NCBI RefSeq assembly: GCF_010389155.1
Contig: NC_057765.1
Coordinates: forward strand, 3,782,001-3,846,000
Source: Erigeron canadensis
Lineage: Eukaryota; Streptophyta; Magnoliopsida; Asterales; Asteraceae
Reading direction: 5' to 3'
Length of the DNA: 64,000 bases
The position numbers and the translations under genes were made by a program. The notes under the pieces are model-generated. The model was not told where the DNA came from. It made no database searches and saw nothing but the letters and a program-made list of their open reading frames with translations. This document shows positions 1-12,380 of this stretch, in pieces. Position 1 is the first letter of the stretch. Every line of letters starts with the position of its first letter.

Positions 1-867
1 TATCACTTTCTTGTTTATATTTAATTTAAGAATTTAATTCAATCATCAAAAAATAAAAAACATTACAACCAAGATTATTGGTGATGATCAACCTACACAT
101 CTCACTCGTGGCTAACACTGGAAACATCATATAGCGATAATTTAGGTATAAGATATATTTTTTTGTAACTTTTTCCCATTGTATTATGATACGTTGTTAA
201 AATAAGCTGTAGTTATTATCATTATAAACAAAAATTTCATAATGTCGGCAATCTCTTGTAACTTTTTTTTTTTTTTTTGTCGATGAGGTCAGCATTGTGG
301 AAGCACATACATTGTTAATCCTATAACACATGGATCTAATGTCTAATTATTAATCTATTATTATATAATGTTTATATATGTATTTGGGCTTGTCAAAACA
401 AAATGACAATATCTATTAGTTTCTATTTGGGCTTCAAGAAAGTAAGAAAGTATGAAGTTAAGTCCATGACAATGTCGTGGAAAGTCACGAAGGGGCCCGA
501 AAGCAGTGATGGATAAATAGGCACTAAGGCTACAGGCAACCCTAGACACATTCCTTCCTCTTTCTTACTCACTACCAACTCTATCTCTTCTTTACCTCTT
601 CCTCAACTTTTATTTTATTTTAATATATCAAAATAAAAAACACAAACTTAATTTTATTTATAAAAAAACATTAAATAAAAAAACATTACATTAATTTAAA
701 AAAAAAACATAAAACAAATTACATCTAGAAAATAAAAGAACACGATACATAAATAAATAAATAAAAGACAACTTATTATTATTTTAAAAAAAAACTTCAA
801 CGTTGACGTTGTTGTGCAGGCAAGTTCTAAATGTGTTCGACTAGAGTGCCTCGAATAAGGTAGTGCG
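1..867. other. AT-rich intergenic DNA
   Basis: I see no gene here. The stretch is AT-rich with short homopolymers, including a T-run near 265-280, and it leads into the 3' side of the Harbinger relic. A small minus-strand open frame at 361-549 has no recognisable domain and I regard it as chance. Confidence 0.5.
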
Positions 868-2075
868 TCACTCGATCACGTAACCCCCCATCATACGTAA
901 CTGTGTTCCAACTCGTTGGTCCCAAGTACGAACTGGCCTTTCCTCCGGAATTAACTCCAACTCGAATAGACTAATTGCACGACCGTTATAATCAACAACC
1001 ATGTTGTGCAAAATCACACAACTGCACATCATACGCTTAATTTTGTTGATGCTCAATGGACGCGCTCCATGAGTGAGGATACGGAAACGACCTTGAAGTA
1101 CCTCGAATGCACGCTCTACGTCTTTCCTTGCAGCTTCTTAATAGCGCTTGAACTTTGTGGTCTTTGGGTCCATGGGACACTTGAAAGACTTCACGAGTGT
1201 AGACCATTCATGATAAATACCGTCGGCTTGATGATACCGCTTTGTAAACTGCTCGCCAGGAGCTGGCTGAACAAGTCAGATTCATTAAGTACGTTTATGT
1301 CGTTGTTCGAACTGGCTGGTCCAAAGTAAGCATTCCAAATCCACAAATCATATGAAGCAACAGCTTCAAGCATGATTGTGGGGTGTCCTTTGTCGCCACA
1401 AGTGTATTGGCCTTGCCATGCGGTGGGGCGGTTTCTCCATGGCCAGTGCATACAATCAACGCTGCCGAGCATACACGGAAAACCATGCACCTCCAAATGC
1501 TTCACGGTCACTCGATTAACATCTTCTTACATTGGTTTTCTCATATACTCATCCTGATACAATTAAACGATGCACTTACAAAAGTTGTTCAAAGCATCGT
1601 ATGATGTTTGTCGACCCATTTCCAAATACTCATCTAGTTGGTCGGCGGAAGCACCGTACGTCAGCTGGTGTACTGCGGAAGTACATTTTTGAAAAATGTT
1701 TAGAGTGGGAAGAGCCACGACATCGAAAGGTGGATTGTGAAAGTACTGAAAGTGAGGCAGTAATGGTTGTATGGAGTTAAAGGTTTGTATGTCCTTCACT
1801 AAACGGATAAACAACATTTTCTTGGGCATTCGAAAACGCCTGCGAAAATAATCAACAGGAAAGATGGGTTCCGGGGCGAAGTAATGATTATAAATACGGG
1901 TTGCCGCATCGGCGTGGTTTCTGGGTATGTATCTTCTTGGTACTCTTGATATTCTGGAACTCTCGGCCTCTGTTTCTTCTTCCTCTTCCACAAAATTAAC
2001 AAATGTGTTCAACATTTATGGATCTATAAAATACCTTTGCATGTAGGTTGTTGAATCTTCGTTGGAACTTGACAT
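868..2075 (-). pseudogene. Decayed PIF/Harbinger (ALP1/HARBI1-like) transposase
   Basis: The minus strand reads as a plant Harbinger-type nuclease/transposase in pieces. A likely start ATG lies at 2075, and an in-frame stop about 18 codons later precedes the N-terminal piece (2015-1563, acidic stretch then a PRRYIPRN-like segment). The middle piece (1511-1191) carries the first catalytic Asp in GSVDCMHW and the second in SNNDINVL. The unframed stretch between 1190 and 1057 still encodes a KDVERAF-like block holding the usual third acidic residue. The last piece (1056-868) has the family-typical CVILHNMVVDYNGR end. Stops and frame changes between pieces make it non-functional. Terminal inverted repeats and a TWA duplication were not located. 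Family assignment is firm; the exact 3' end is not. Confidence 0.85.
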
Positions 2076-2182
2076 TTTTGTTGTATGAAATGGATGATTG
2101 ATTTATATTTGTATGTGTTTCTGTGTGTCTTTTGGAATGAAATAGAATGAAATGGAGTTGTTTATATAAAGATGTAAAACAG

Positions 2183-2211
<29 letters not shown>
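2183..2211. repeat. A29 homopolymer
   Basis: An uninterrupted run of 29 A lies just 5' (on the minus strand) of the Harbinger relic. It could be a retroposed poly(A) tail or simple expansion. No retroposed gene is recognisable beside it. Confidence 0.8.
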
Positions 2212-2213
<2 letters not shown>

Positions 2214-2539
2214 AGCAGTTGCTAGATTTAAAAAAAAAACTTTTTTTTTTGTTTCGGACCCACTCTCACCCCGCTCCCTCTTGTCCTCCCCCTTTCACCC
2301 AACGAAATGCCTCCATCGACGAAGATGAGGAAGCTTCGCTGCCAACCGTGTCGTCATCGACGAAGCTGAGGAAGAGCCCACGAAGGGGGCGTTGGCTCCG
2401 GCCTAATATATTAATTTCTATCGTTTGGGCCTTTTAGTTTTTCGAGGTTGGTTATTTTTTCTATTTTGGCTAAGATCAACTACAAAAATACATCTAGATT
2501 CTATTGCTCAATTACAAGTTGTGGCCTTGTGGGGTCATT

Positions 2540-2682
2540 CTTCCCCTTGGATCCGCCTAAGCCCTGAGATCCAAAAACAATAGTAAACAAATAGTTTTTT
2601 CGAACATCAAATAACACCATAGAACGAAATAAACGGGAGGGCCGGGGGCATTTGGGCCCTTAAAAAGATCCGCCCTTGGTCA
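2540..2682. repeat. Two hAT-like terminal remnants
   Basis: Near 2545-2556 and again at 2638-2680 the reverse strand reads GGCGGATC followed by a short A/T run and a G/C-rich block. This resembles the terminus of the complete hAT element at 15239-18639, whose end reads CAGTGGCGGATCC. Both remnants point the same way, so they look like right ends of separate decayed copies rather than a matched pair. No transposase lies between them. The rest of 2683-3220 is AT-rich without a gene. Confidence 0.35.
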
Positions 2683-3220
2683 TACTTGTCAAAAATGGAG
2701 ACGAACTCAAAGCGCAAAGACCCCAAATGAGGCAGAGACAAACTCAGAGCGTAAAGACCTCAAATGGGACGAAAGCGAGAGGCGCAAGAAAAGCCCGGAC
2801 CTGGAAAAAAATAGCCCACTAAAGTAAAAAACAAGCCAAATATCATTCAAATTACTAAATACCATTTAAATAACCCATAATGCATTCAACTAAAAAATCA
2901 ATACAAATTGTTATAAAATCAAATTGTTCAAAACCATTGAACAAACTTAATTGGAACTTTGGATTTAGGACATTGACCAAATTGTTTACACCAAATTGTT
3001 CAGAAACCCATAATGCATTAAACCAAACACTTATTTAAAAAAAAAAATTTTATCTGGAAGTTGATTATAATCGATATATCTATAACTCATAAAGTTTTTT
3101 TAGACCTATCATCTTTAACTCATTGCCGTCTATTATCATATCGATTAACTTATTGCCGTCTATCTATCATCATATATATATATGTAATAAAACATAAGCA
3201 TGTTAATAGGTTAGTTCTTC

Positions 3221-6200
3221 TCAAGCTAGAGAAGACTTAATGAGATGGAGGGATTGCTGGATATCATCACACAACGTTTGAGGATCTGGTATGATTTCTT
3301 CATCAACTGATATCATAAATGTAACTTTGTCAACATAACTCACGGCATGAATCGCTAAGGCCTATATGTGATAAAAAAAATATCGATAATTAGAACTTGA
3401 AGTTCAAGGAAGTAATAGTGGTTCATTATTAATAGTAAAAGTATTGTTAAGCAAGCATTTGTGGCTAATATTACGATAGGTTATTTAAGATAATTACACG
3501 CTTAGATAATTTGCGACAAACTAACTATACTTACCATTGGTTGGCCGTAGCAACTGGGAGCAATATAGGCGACTTCATGTCCAAATAGAATGATTTCTTC
3601 TTGTGGTCCAGGAAGACTAGAATAGCCAAGTGTGACATTTGAGAGAACATTGTAATTCAGTTTTCCAGATACCTGTTCACTATCTTCGGTTAATTCGATT
3701 GAAATTCAGAGAAACAGAAATTTCGAAAATGAAAAGTGTTTTTCATCTCTTCGGGAGGGAGCATTTGGAAACTTTGAAGATGCATTTAGTGTCAACTTTA
3801 AAGAGAAAGTACTTGGAAAGCTATCAAAATTTTTCAAAGTGTAGTGTTTGTCTTGTTTACTGTTTTGCATATTTCCCTTGAAATGTTTTCTAGAAATATT
3901 CAGAGTTTTCTATGACTAAACGCACCCTTAATTTTATATTATCAAGTCTTCAAAAATCACACAATTATGTAAGTGAAGTGTAAAGTAATTCTTTCTGAAA
4001 ATGTAACTCAAGTACCTTAACACCGAACAACTTGATCACTAACTTAGCCAGGAAGCTTGTGCAAAACGGCTCTAAAGAAGCTTTCTTTCGTTCCATACTA
4101 GCCCTTGCTTCTCGCACATAATCTAACACGTCTTTTCTATATCTAATGTTGAATGGAAGTAAAACGTAACCAATATCGTTCCCCCATGTCCCATGCTTAC
4201 TTGTATCATCACCGAAAGGCTAATCAAATAATTAGGACATGAAAAAGGTGAGAGAACAATAATGAAGCATATGTGCTAAGAAGACTCTAAGGAAAAGTAG
4301 CAACACTCACATTAACCCTTGTAGTCGCTCGCAAGTTGAAGAAAAGTGCTGCTCGAAGCCGAATACTCTCAGAAACAATGTCATCATTTTCTATCAAGCA
4401 TATATGGATTTTAGTCATGTGTATACATACGATTAAGTTAAAATAACGACATTAAATAAGTTAAATGTAATAAATATACTATATCCAAATCTATAATTTC
4501 TGATCCTAAACTTAAAAATAGAAAAAAATTGAGAGGTTAATTGTAAATTGGTAATAAGACTATGTATATAGAGTCATGTTCCTAAGTTCCTTTGTGGCAG
4601 TGTGGAAACATTGTGTTGTGACTTAAAAGTGTAAAGCCAATTTGTACTTATTTGTAATCATTCATTCATTTGTGTTGTGATCGTGAGGTAATAAACTTTC
4701 GTCTTCTTGCGTTTTATGATCATTAAGCGTGTAGATCCACTTGAGTTGTTTTCCCTTAGCAGACTTCAAGTATTAGCGATATTTGACTAAAAAGTGTCAC
4801 AGTCTCACAGATATTGGGCCTTGCCTCTGTCCAAGAATTTTAACCAATACGGGCCACTGTTTACGCCTTATTTTGGCTTGTGATCTGATTACTGATATCA
4901 GCCCAACCCGTGTCCAAGAATTCAACTTTTGAGCTGTTCTATTAAGTTTCGGTTTCACAACCATCCACCTCTACTTTTGTTTCTCAAAAATCCACATGTC
5001 ATTTTCACATGAAGCATTTAAAAATAAATTTTATTGGGCCTTAGAATGAGCAAAATAGGGAATGGGATCTTTGTATCTCAACAGAAATATATTGCTGATC
5101 TGTTGAAGGAATATGGCGTTTTGAATTAAAAGTCATCTTTGTTGATCAACAAACTATGCTTTTATCCAAGTTGGGAGTTGCTAGTGTCTTTAACTCTCAA
5201 TTTAAAGGGAAGAATGAAAGTAAGGGGTTTATTGTGTCAATTCCAAAACCTAAAGTGTTAGTCCTAAATGTAAAATACAAAAGGTTGAGGAGGTTAGTTG
5301 TCAATGATAATAAGATGTATATAAAGTCTCCATAGACATCCAAAAATACTTGCACACTTAATTACTTACACAAAGATACATATATAGACACATACAAAAT
5401 CTTACCATATCTCCATTTTAGATAACGATATAAGCCGGCTTGTACTACTCCAAGTATTACATCATTCACCGTCTACAAAACCAATGTGACAAGTCAACAT
5501 ATTACATAATGCATACATAAGAGATTATCTATGTGGGTGGAGATCCCCTCAAGTTGAAATTAACTTGAGGGGTCAAGTTAAGAGAATCAGATGAAAATTA
5601 AATGTCAAGATTTAAAGTTAATCTTTTAATTTTGATCTTTGATTTTAATTCAAGTACTAGAATTTTTCAAATTTGACTAGTCAAGTTGGAGTTTGAGGGA
5701 ATCCTCACCCTTGGTTCACATGTGAAGTGTCTAAAAATATGGAAAAAACAAGGAAGGATGTTAAAAGTAAAATATGAGAAATAAGATATTATCTACATAG
5801 GGTTTGGTTCACATGGGCCTTTTACAAGTATGCATCTGAGCTCTGCCTAAATTGGACTCATGTAGGAACATCACCGTGTGATTACAAGGGCATCAAAGTG
5901 CAAGTATAATGTTTACTCTTTGACCCTATGGCCATAGATAAGGTTTTGGGTATATCAGCTAAAGCCTAAACTCTGAATTTTCTACCAAATGAGACATAAG
6001 AGCCTATAAATTTGCATAATTTTCAAAACTGGTTTACGGGCAACAAATTTTGCAAAACTGGTACCCTGCATTGCTAGTGTCGGGCACTTCTTAGTCATCT
6101 AAACCACGCATTGTCAATGTCAGTTTCATGTACGTGGCAAATAGACATTAGCAGAAAAGTGGTAACTGACACTACCATTGCCGGGTGCATCTAAGTTTCT

Positions 6201-9200
6201 AACGGTGCACTGCAAACCAAAAACACTTGTCATAATGAGAATGGTGCGAATCTAGAACTTGGAATTAGAAATACCGAATTGAATCTAATTTGGATGAACC
6301 CGACACTTCTAGTGCCGGGTATATTGGTTTTGCAAAAGATTTTGGCCGGAAAATCATTTCGCAAAGTGATATGCTTTTACGCCTCATTTGGCAAAAAAAT
6401 CCCAAATTCTACATGTGATGTCCAATAGCCATTTAACTACATTCTAAACCTCAAGCTAAATCCAATGGCATTTGTGTATACTCTTTAATAGGTGATAAAC
6501 GTTAATCCTAGACCCAAATTTACCCTATGCATCACAGTATAAAATGTATATGCAACAAGGCATATAATTTATCAATTTGATAAAGTAATTCTACGCTTTG
6601 ATTGATCTTAAATGTGCAGATGAGGTATAGGTGGCAGGGACACACATGACATGTGAAAGTAGGTGATAAACGCCTGAATTGTATAACCTTAACATATTAA
6701 GATGACATGTTTTGTGAAGGTTAATAGACGATTAAGGCGGTTTTATGTTTGTTGAGTGATTTCAGGTTATAAGTAATGAAATAGAGCTAATTGGAGTAAA
6801 GAAATTTCAAAGCACAAATCTGGAAAAAAAATTCCATTTTTGGAACACCGTTCAACACGCCAAGACCCACTGTCTGGGACGGTGGGCCATTTCTTGTCAC
6901 CGTGTGAAACGTTTAGGCAGCGTAAAAGAATTTTGAATGAACTTGGACTACCGTCTCATACGGTAGAAACCACCTTCTGCCGTCTGGGACGGTGGGCCAA
7001 TAATTTTGACCGTTTGGGACGTTTTCTTGGCGTAAAGAAATCTGCCCCAACTTCTACTACCATGCGGGACGCTCAATGCCACCGTCTGGGAGGGTGGCCG
7101 CCGAATGAAAATCCGAATTTTTTTTGAATTTAATTAATTTTCAGTTTATATTACTTTCAAACACGAACTTGGAAGTTAACTACTCATATTTTCACATACT
7201 TGGAGCAGTTCCTAACATTCTCAACACCTCAATTTCATCACCAAATCACAATTCCATGGAGATTAAAGCCTTAATTGAAGAATCAATGATGAAGATATTA
7301 GGCTAATTTCATTTTGATCATTCTCATGTGAACAATTATGTAAGACAATTGTATTCAACCTTTCTTATATTCAAGTTAGATTAGATGTTTAATTCTTAAT
7401 TAGTGTTTTGCATCTAATGTTGTTTGGATTAGTTGAATGATTACATGTTTATGACTTGAATGAACTTCATCTATCTTTTGATTTCAAATTCTTGTTAATC
7501 ATGGATTATTGAAAGAGTCTCTTATGAACTTCTAATCTAGTTAATCAATAGATAATTTAGTTGTGTCAATTCCTCGGTTGTCATTATCGTGAATCATCAC
7601 AACCTAATCAATTAATTCTTAGCATTCATTTAATCCAAACATTATAACAAATCATGTCTATATGATTTCCAACGAATGTAAGTTAGGTTATACACTTGAA
7701 AGTATAATTAGAAGAATGAAAATGGTCTACTTTTTTTATTTTATTGAATTATATTGTTAAGTTCATAATCAATTTTAGCTTTAGTCAAACCAATCAATCA
7801 ATTTTAAGTTTATGCCTAGTTTTATTAACTTTGTAAATTGTTTAACATTTTCCCATGATTCCCTGTGGAAACGATATTCGATTTACCTCTACTAATTAGT
7901 GGTATTTAATTTTATTTTTGATCGGTCCAACGACATCGATTAGTAGGAATGAGCACAGGTCGAAACCCGACTCGATCTGTGTAAACCCGAAACCCGAATG
8001 TATAACAAAATCGAACTTGTGACCCAGTCCGTCACCCTACCAAGGGGGTCGGTTTGGTCAGGTTCAGACGGGTTTGGTTCGGTTCTCGGGTGTAAGGGAC
8101 ATTTGTTCATCACGTGTCAAAACCTGGCTTGACCCAACCCGAAACCCGACAATGCAACAAAACCGAACCCGTTACCCGGAGTGTTAGCCTATCATGCTGG
8201 TCGGTTCGGGTCGGGTTAGGGTGGGGCTGAGTTGGGTCTCATTTCTTATCAATGACTAAACAGAATATGTAATGCTTGAATATATAATCAAATTCGTACC
8301 ACATTCATGGCTCTTTTCGTCGACTTTATGTCTTCAAAACTGACTATTCGATGGACAAAACGTCGAGGTGTGCCCTCTATTCCCGGATTGCCTTTTATCG
8401 GAGTTTTTGTGTCTTTTAGAAAAACTGCAGTTAACATAAACATCACAAGAGCGACAATGGAGTTCCAGAGGATCGTTAATAGGGATCTAGAACAAGTAAT
8501 TTGGATACGATGAGGAGACGCTTTCTCCCCATAAAGTGTGGGCAACTCCTCAGGATTTGAGGCTTTGCCACTAAAAGCAAGCAAGAGATTCATTAGAGAA
8601 ATGCCATCACCAATTGAGTGATGAAAGCGAAAGATGCATATGCCATTTGCGTATGTTGTCTTTGTGTTGAGGATGTGAACATCCCATAAGGGCTTTGAGC
8701 TTTCGATATGAGATCTACTAAGGTTTGAAACGTAATCTTCAACGTATATGTCGGATGAGTCCAGGTTTGGATCAAGCTCGGGCACCACAACATGATTATT
8801 TATGTCTACATTTATTGGAACCCATGTCATGCTCCCATTTTCTTTGTTCAAAACCTGTAGCAAATAATGAACAAGCAAAGAAATTCAACATCCACAAAGG
8901 ACTAAATGGTTTGATAGGGGATTTTCAAAATATTAAGAGATGACCTGTACACAACCAATTTTTAACTATACATCACCAAACACGCTTCACATTATTATAC
9001 AATAAAACAGTATGGATCATCACTCAAAAATATCACTATACTAATAAGAAGATGCTCTCTTGTACTTAGAAAGTTTTAGTACCATAATATACCTGTAAAC
9101 TAGAAAACCGGCAATTCTTATCTTTGAGAACTTTCGCATACGATTTGAAGACTTCTACATTGATAAAGGTTTTCATGCCGATAATAACAACGATATACAC

Positions 9201-9350
9201 ATTAACACCGGGCTCATGAAACAACCTGGACGTAGGACTCAATGGTTGTTCACCATCGATATCTTCTTCACAGATATTCTTCAAACCCTTGATGCTCTCT
9301 TGATCTCGGGTAGTTTTGATTATCCTAATGGGGGTTGGATCTTTACTCAT
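3221..9350 (-). CDS. O-acyltransferase, WSD-type (wax ester synthase/diacylglycerol acyltransferase)
   Basis: Seven exons on the minus strand: 9350-9093, 8854-8300, 5472-5406, 4390-4311, 4219-4016, 3672-3535 and 3361-3221. All junctions are GT-AG and the frame stays open, giving about 480 residues, the usual family length. WSD proteins esterify fatty alcohols or diacylglycerol with acyl-CoA at the ER for wax or oil. The N-terminal half has PLSPTSRLFHEPG near residues 37-49 and the catalytic HHSIGDG at about 164-170. A hydrophobic segment at about 211-232 is a likely membrane anchor. Exons 5-7 match the C-terminal WS/DGAT domain (TWGNDIGYVLLPF, YIAPSCYGQP, IPDPQTLCDDI). ATG 9350 was chosen because an in-frame stop lies shortly upstream; it gives a longer N-terminus than usual, so an alternative start is possible. 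Intron 2 (5473-8299) is swollen by insertions. The exact WSD member cannot be told. Confidence 0.87.
5535..5710. mobile_element. Small foldback MITE-like element in WSD intron 2
   Basis: The left end GGGTGGAGATCCCCTCAA is mirrored at the right end by GAGGGAATCCTCACCC, giving about 18-25 bp imperfect terminal inverted repeats around an AT-rich 130 bp core. A second hairpin (CCCTCAAGTT..AACTTGAGGG) lies just inside the left end. No coding capacity and no clear target duplication. The superfamily is not determined. Confidence 0.5.
5976..6409. mobile_element. Long-TIR MITE-like element in WSD intron 2
   Basis: The first and last roughly 105 bases are imperfect reverse complements. CCAAATGAGACATAAGAG on the left pairs with CGCCTCATTTGG on the right, and TGCTAGTGTCGGGC pairs with ACTTCTAGTGCCGGG. 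The core includes further short GACACT/CCGGG repeats. The size and long arms suggest a non-autonomous DNA element, perhaps Mutator-like. No coding sequence. Confidence 0.5.
6664..7942 (+). mobile_element. Solo LTR (gypsy-like, 1.28 kb) in WSD intron 2
   Basis: The segment starts TGATAAACGCC and is flanked by GTAGG on both sides (6659-6663 and 7943-7947), a 5-bp target duplication. Close to its right end is CCCTGTGGAAACGATAT, a sequence type often seen just before the end of plant Athila/Tat-like gypsy LTRs. No internal retroelement coding sequence adjoins it, so it is a solo LTR. It ends TTA rather than CA, so the terminal base may be mutated. The GC-rich block at 6840-7110 carries repeated CCGTCTGGGACGG motifs. 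Confidence 0.68.
7948..8255. mobile_element. GC-rich element with AACCCGAAACCCG repeats
   Basis: This short element begins GAATGAGCACAGG, with repeated AACCCGAAACCCG motifs in its left part and their complements (GGTTCGGGTCGGGTT) in the right part. It contains two diverged direct copies of a segment ending in CCCG(A)..CAACAAAACCGAAC. Such CCGAACCC-rich elements are common dispersed non-autonomous transposons in eudicots. The right border is uncertain. It occupies the part of WSD intron 2 just before exon 2's donor. Confidence 0.45.
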
Positions 9351-9434
9351 ATTCAATTCCTTGATGACCTACAAGGAAGTTATTGGGAAAGGAGAAGAAG
9401 ACGCATACTAAGATTTTTTTTACCTAATGTCAAT

Positions 9435-9588
9435 GAGTAGCTAGGTGGGAGGTTTGCCCTCTTAAGGAGGTCCCGGTTTCAAATTGTTCAATCACTAATT
9501 TGTGGTGACACCTTGTAATGGCTTGTATTATGTCTTTGGGTTGACTTAATAAAAGTTACAGTTAATTTTATTTATTTATTTATTTTTT
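9435..9588 (+). mobile_element. Possible tRNA-derived SINE
   Basis: GTAGCTAGGTGGGAGG resembles an RNA polymerase III A box, and about 30 bases later GGTTTCAAATTG resembles a degenerate B box (GGTTCRANYCC). The body then runs to a terminal T/A-rich tail of ATTT repeats. The layout fits a plant SINE upstream of the WSD gene. The copy is diverged and its target duplication was not resolved. The remaining 9589-10520 is AT-rich without a gene. Confidence 0.45.
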
Positions 9589-10518
9589 AATACCTAATAG
9601 TGGGCATCAAATGCTTATCAAAACATGCGAAGTTGGGTTAAATTGAAGAAAGTTGTTGGGAATCTAATAAACCAAACTTGTATATTAGAAAGAAAATCTT
9701 GAACTGAAATAAACAGCAACCTAAATTTTGTTAGAATCTGGCAATCTTTACCTTTCGAAATGACCGTTTGCATATACAATTGAAATTTCACATTTGGATA
9801 TTTAACTAATACTATGTACTACATTTAACAAAGAGAAAATTCAAGAAAAAAGGTATTGGTCACACCATACTAAAACGACAGTAACTTGGGTCTTGGGCTA
9901 TAACTCTATAAGATTTTTGTTTTTGGATGTGTCATCAGTTAAAATGAAGCCTAAATCGACGTGGCAAGGCCCAAAAGGTCATCTTTTGGTCCCAAATTTT
10001 GAAGTGTTGTATGTCATTTCTATGTTTTTTTTGGATACTGTTGGTAGGTCCGTTTAGCCCATGCCCCATGGCCTTTTGATGACGCGTATTAACTTTCTTG
10101 TTCTTATAATCTTATTTATATATGGTGGATGCAAATTGATGAGATTATTTATCAGTTTCTAATCAAAAGAAAATTCTGAAAACATTCATTTGAACTATTG
10201 GAATTAAGCCAGGCACTTAGGCCCATACACAAATTTTAGCAGTCATCATAGTTTGAGCCGTTAACTTTTTATTTTAGAGTCTCAGTAGTCAGCACAGGAC
10301 CTCCAACATTTTAACTAATGTTCGCTAAGGCCCTGTAATCGGGAGTAGGATTTGCATTGGCGGTAAAGTAGGTGAGGTAGGCTAAAGGATTCGAGTGGAT
10401 GTCATATTTGCACTAGAAGCTTAATGCATGGTGAATCGATAAAACAAAATGTAACTAACTTAAGTTCATTCTAAGAACATTTTTTTCCAAAACCTTTGAC
10501 AACCAGTATGAGTCATTG

Positions 10519-10520
<2 letters not shown>

Positions 10521-10557
<37 letters not shown>
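10521..10557. repeat. (AT)n microsatellite
   Basis: About 18 uninterrupted AT units lie directly before the 122-bp tandem array. Confidence 0.95.
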
Positions 10558-10560
<3 letters not shown>

Positions 10561-10569
10561 ATCTCATTA

Positions 10570-11560
10570 ATGACAATGTCTATGAACAGTAACGTGCCAT
10601 GTGGCGCTGTTATGTTGATCCACCTGTACCTCGCGTTTTTTTCCCAGATTTTGCCATATCGGATTCCGTTAAGGTTATTTTTTGTTCCGTTTTTCTTCGT
10701 TTCCTACATAGTTTTTTTTGCTTTTGTGTTTTCTTTCTATTGGTCTACCTATACCCCGCGTTTTTTCGGATTTTGCCATATTGGATCCCGTTAAGGTTAT
10801 TTTTTTTTCGGTTTTTGTTGGTTTATTACATAGTTTTTTTGCTTTTGTGTTTTCTTTCTATTGGTTCATCGTATACCCCACATCACTATTTAGATTTTGC
10901 CATTTTGGATCTCGTTTGGGGTTTCTTCTTGGTGTTCATCATGGTTTTTTGGCTTTTGTGTTATGAATTAATATATTGGAAACTTGTACTCAATATTTTT
11001 TTTCCCTTTGTTATTTCTATTTTCGTTAAAGTTATTTATCTTTCGGTTTTTCTTGGTTTTTTGATATCTTTTTTTTTCCTTATATGATCTCTTTTATTGG
11101 TTCATCATATACCCCGCATCACTATTTAGATTCTGACATTACGGATCCCATTTGGAGTTTTTTTTTTGCATGGTTATCAATAGTAATCATGCTTATTAAA
11201 ACTTGACATGTGGCATCGGTTATAAAGTAACACATCATACGTTTTTTATAGTTTGGATTTTGCCACATTGCATCCTGTTCGGATTTGTCACGTCTTTTTT
11301 TTTTTATATTTTTTTAGTTTTGTTTTTTCTTTTCGGATTTTTTTTATTACGGGTTACTTGTTTTGTTTTTTTCACACTTTTTATTTGTCATTCAACCTTA
11401 TTGTGATACACCCCGTACCACTACTTGCATTTTGCTATATCGCATCCGTTTAAATTTTGAATTAATATATTGATATTTTTGTCATATCACATCCCATTCG
11501 GGTTTCTACTACGGGTTACGTTTTGGTTTCTTGCATACTTTTAAACAAACATATAAATGA
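10570..11560. repeat. T-rich tandem array, about 122-bp period
   Basis: A recognisable unit (ATACCCCGC..GATTTTGCCATATTGGATCCCGTT then a T-rich stretch with GGTTTTT..TTTTGTGTTTTC) recurs. The GATTTTGCC anchor falls at 10647, 10769, 10893, 11129 (after a degenerate copy) and 11256, with decayed copies near 11430 and 11475. Spacing is 122, 124, 236, 127. Open frames on the plus strand are Phe/Leu-rich products of the T-richness, not genes. Copies decay toward the right. Confidence 0.75.
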
Positions 11561-12380
11561 CAAAATTATTTCTAATTAAGCGGTCAAAAATTCACAGCAT
11601 ATATACTAAAATAACGAACCGTTTCAACAAGGGAATTGCGGGGTCCAAAATTTTCTAGTTAGATGTATTTGACAAAGGGTTAGAATTGTTTGATGGCATT
11701 GATGTGCTTCAAAACCTATGGTCATTTTACCGATGAATATGCAAGGAAAGACACAAAAGGGCATACTAGGAATTACAGTTTGTACTAAAACAAAATGGAA
11801 CCTGATTACATGTAACTTCTTTAGGAATCGCCTCAGAACATAGAGATCAAACCACCTCTGTACAACATAGTAAGACGGCCTTTGAAATTGTGATTTAAAA
11901 TCAGTTATCATTTGTAAACGATTGTATATTTCACAAAGTTTGCAATCCCAAACATTTCCTAAAGATGTTAAAAACAAAAACATTGACGTTATAGTCGCTA
12001 CTTTCTCATGGACCTGTCATATTAAGATCCATGGGTTCCAGATACTGCAGCTTAGTTAATATGAGCATATGGCAAGGGTTAAGTTCATATTCCTGTATAT
12101 GAAATCATGATCTTTAAATATAAAAATTACTCGCAATGAACAAAAAACAGAACAAAACATGAAAGCAATCCCACATACGATTATACGAACTACTTAATAA
12201 TCATCTGCTTCTTCATTCATATGTAACTAAGTTCCTGCTATGAAAGTACAATAACTATGAAAGTACAATACCAGAAAGTAAAGAAAAAAAACTCAGACTT
12301 AATTATTCGTATATCCAACCAAAATCCTAGAAAACCGGTACAAGAAGAATAGAACAGTATGTAACAGTCAACTACTTCTT

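Noticed and set aside
10599..11453. Long Phe/Leu-rich plus-strand open frames
   Set aside because: They come from T-rich 122-bp tandem repeats, change frame between copies and have no domain features.
11624..11983. 119-residue minus-strand frame downstream of the TMN gene
   Set aside because: No domain or family feature recognised and it lies next to the TMN 3' untranslated region; probably chance.
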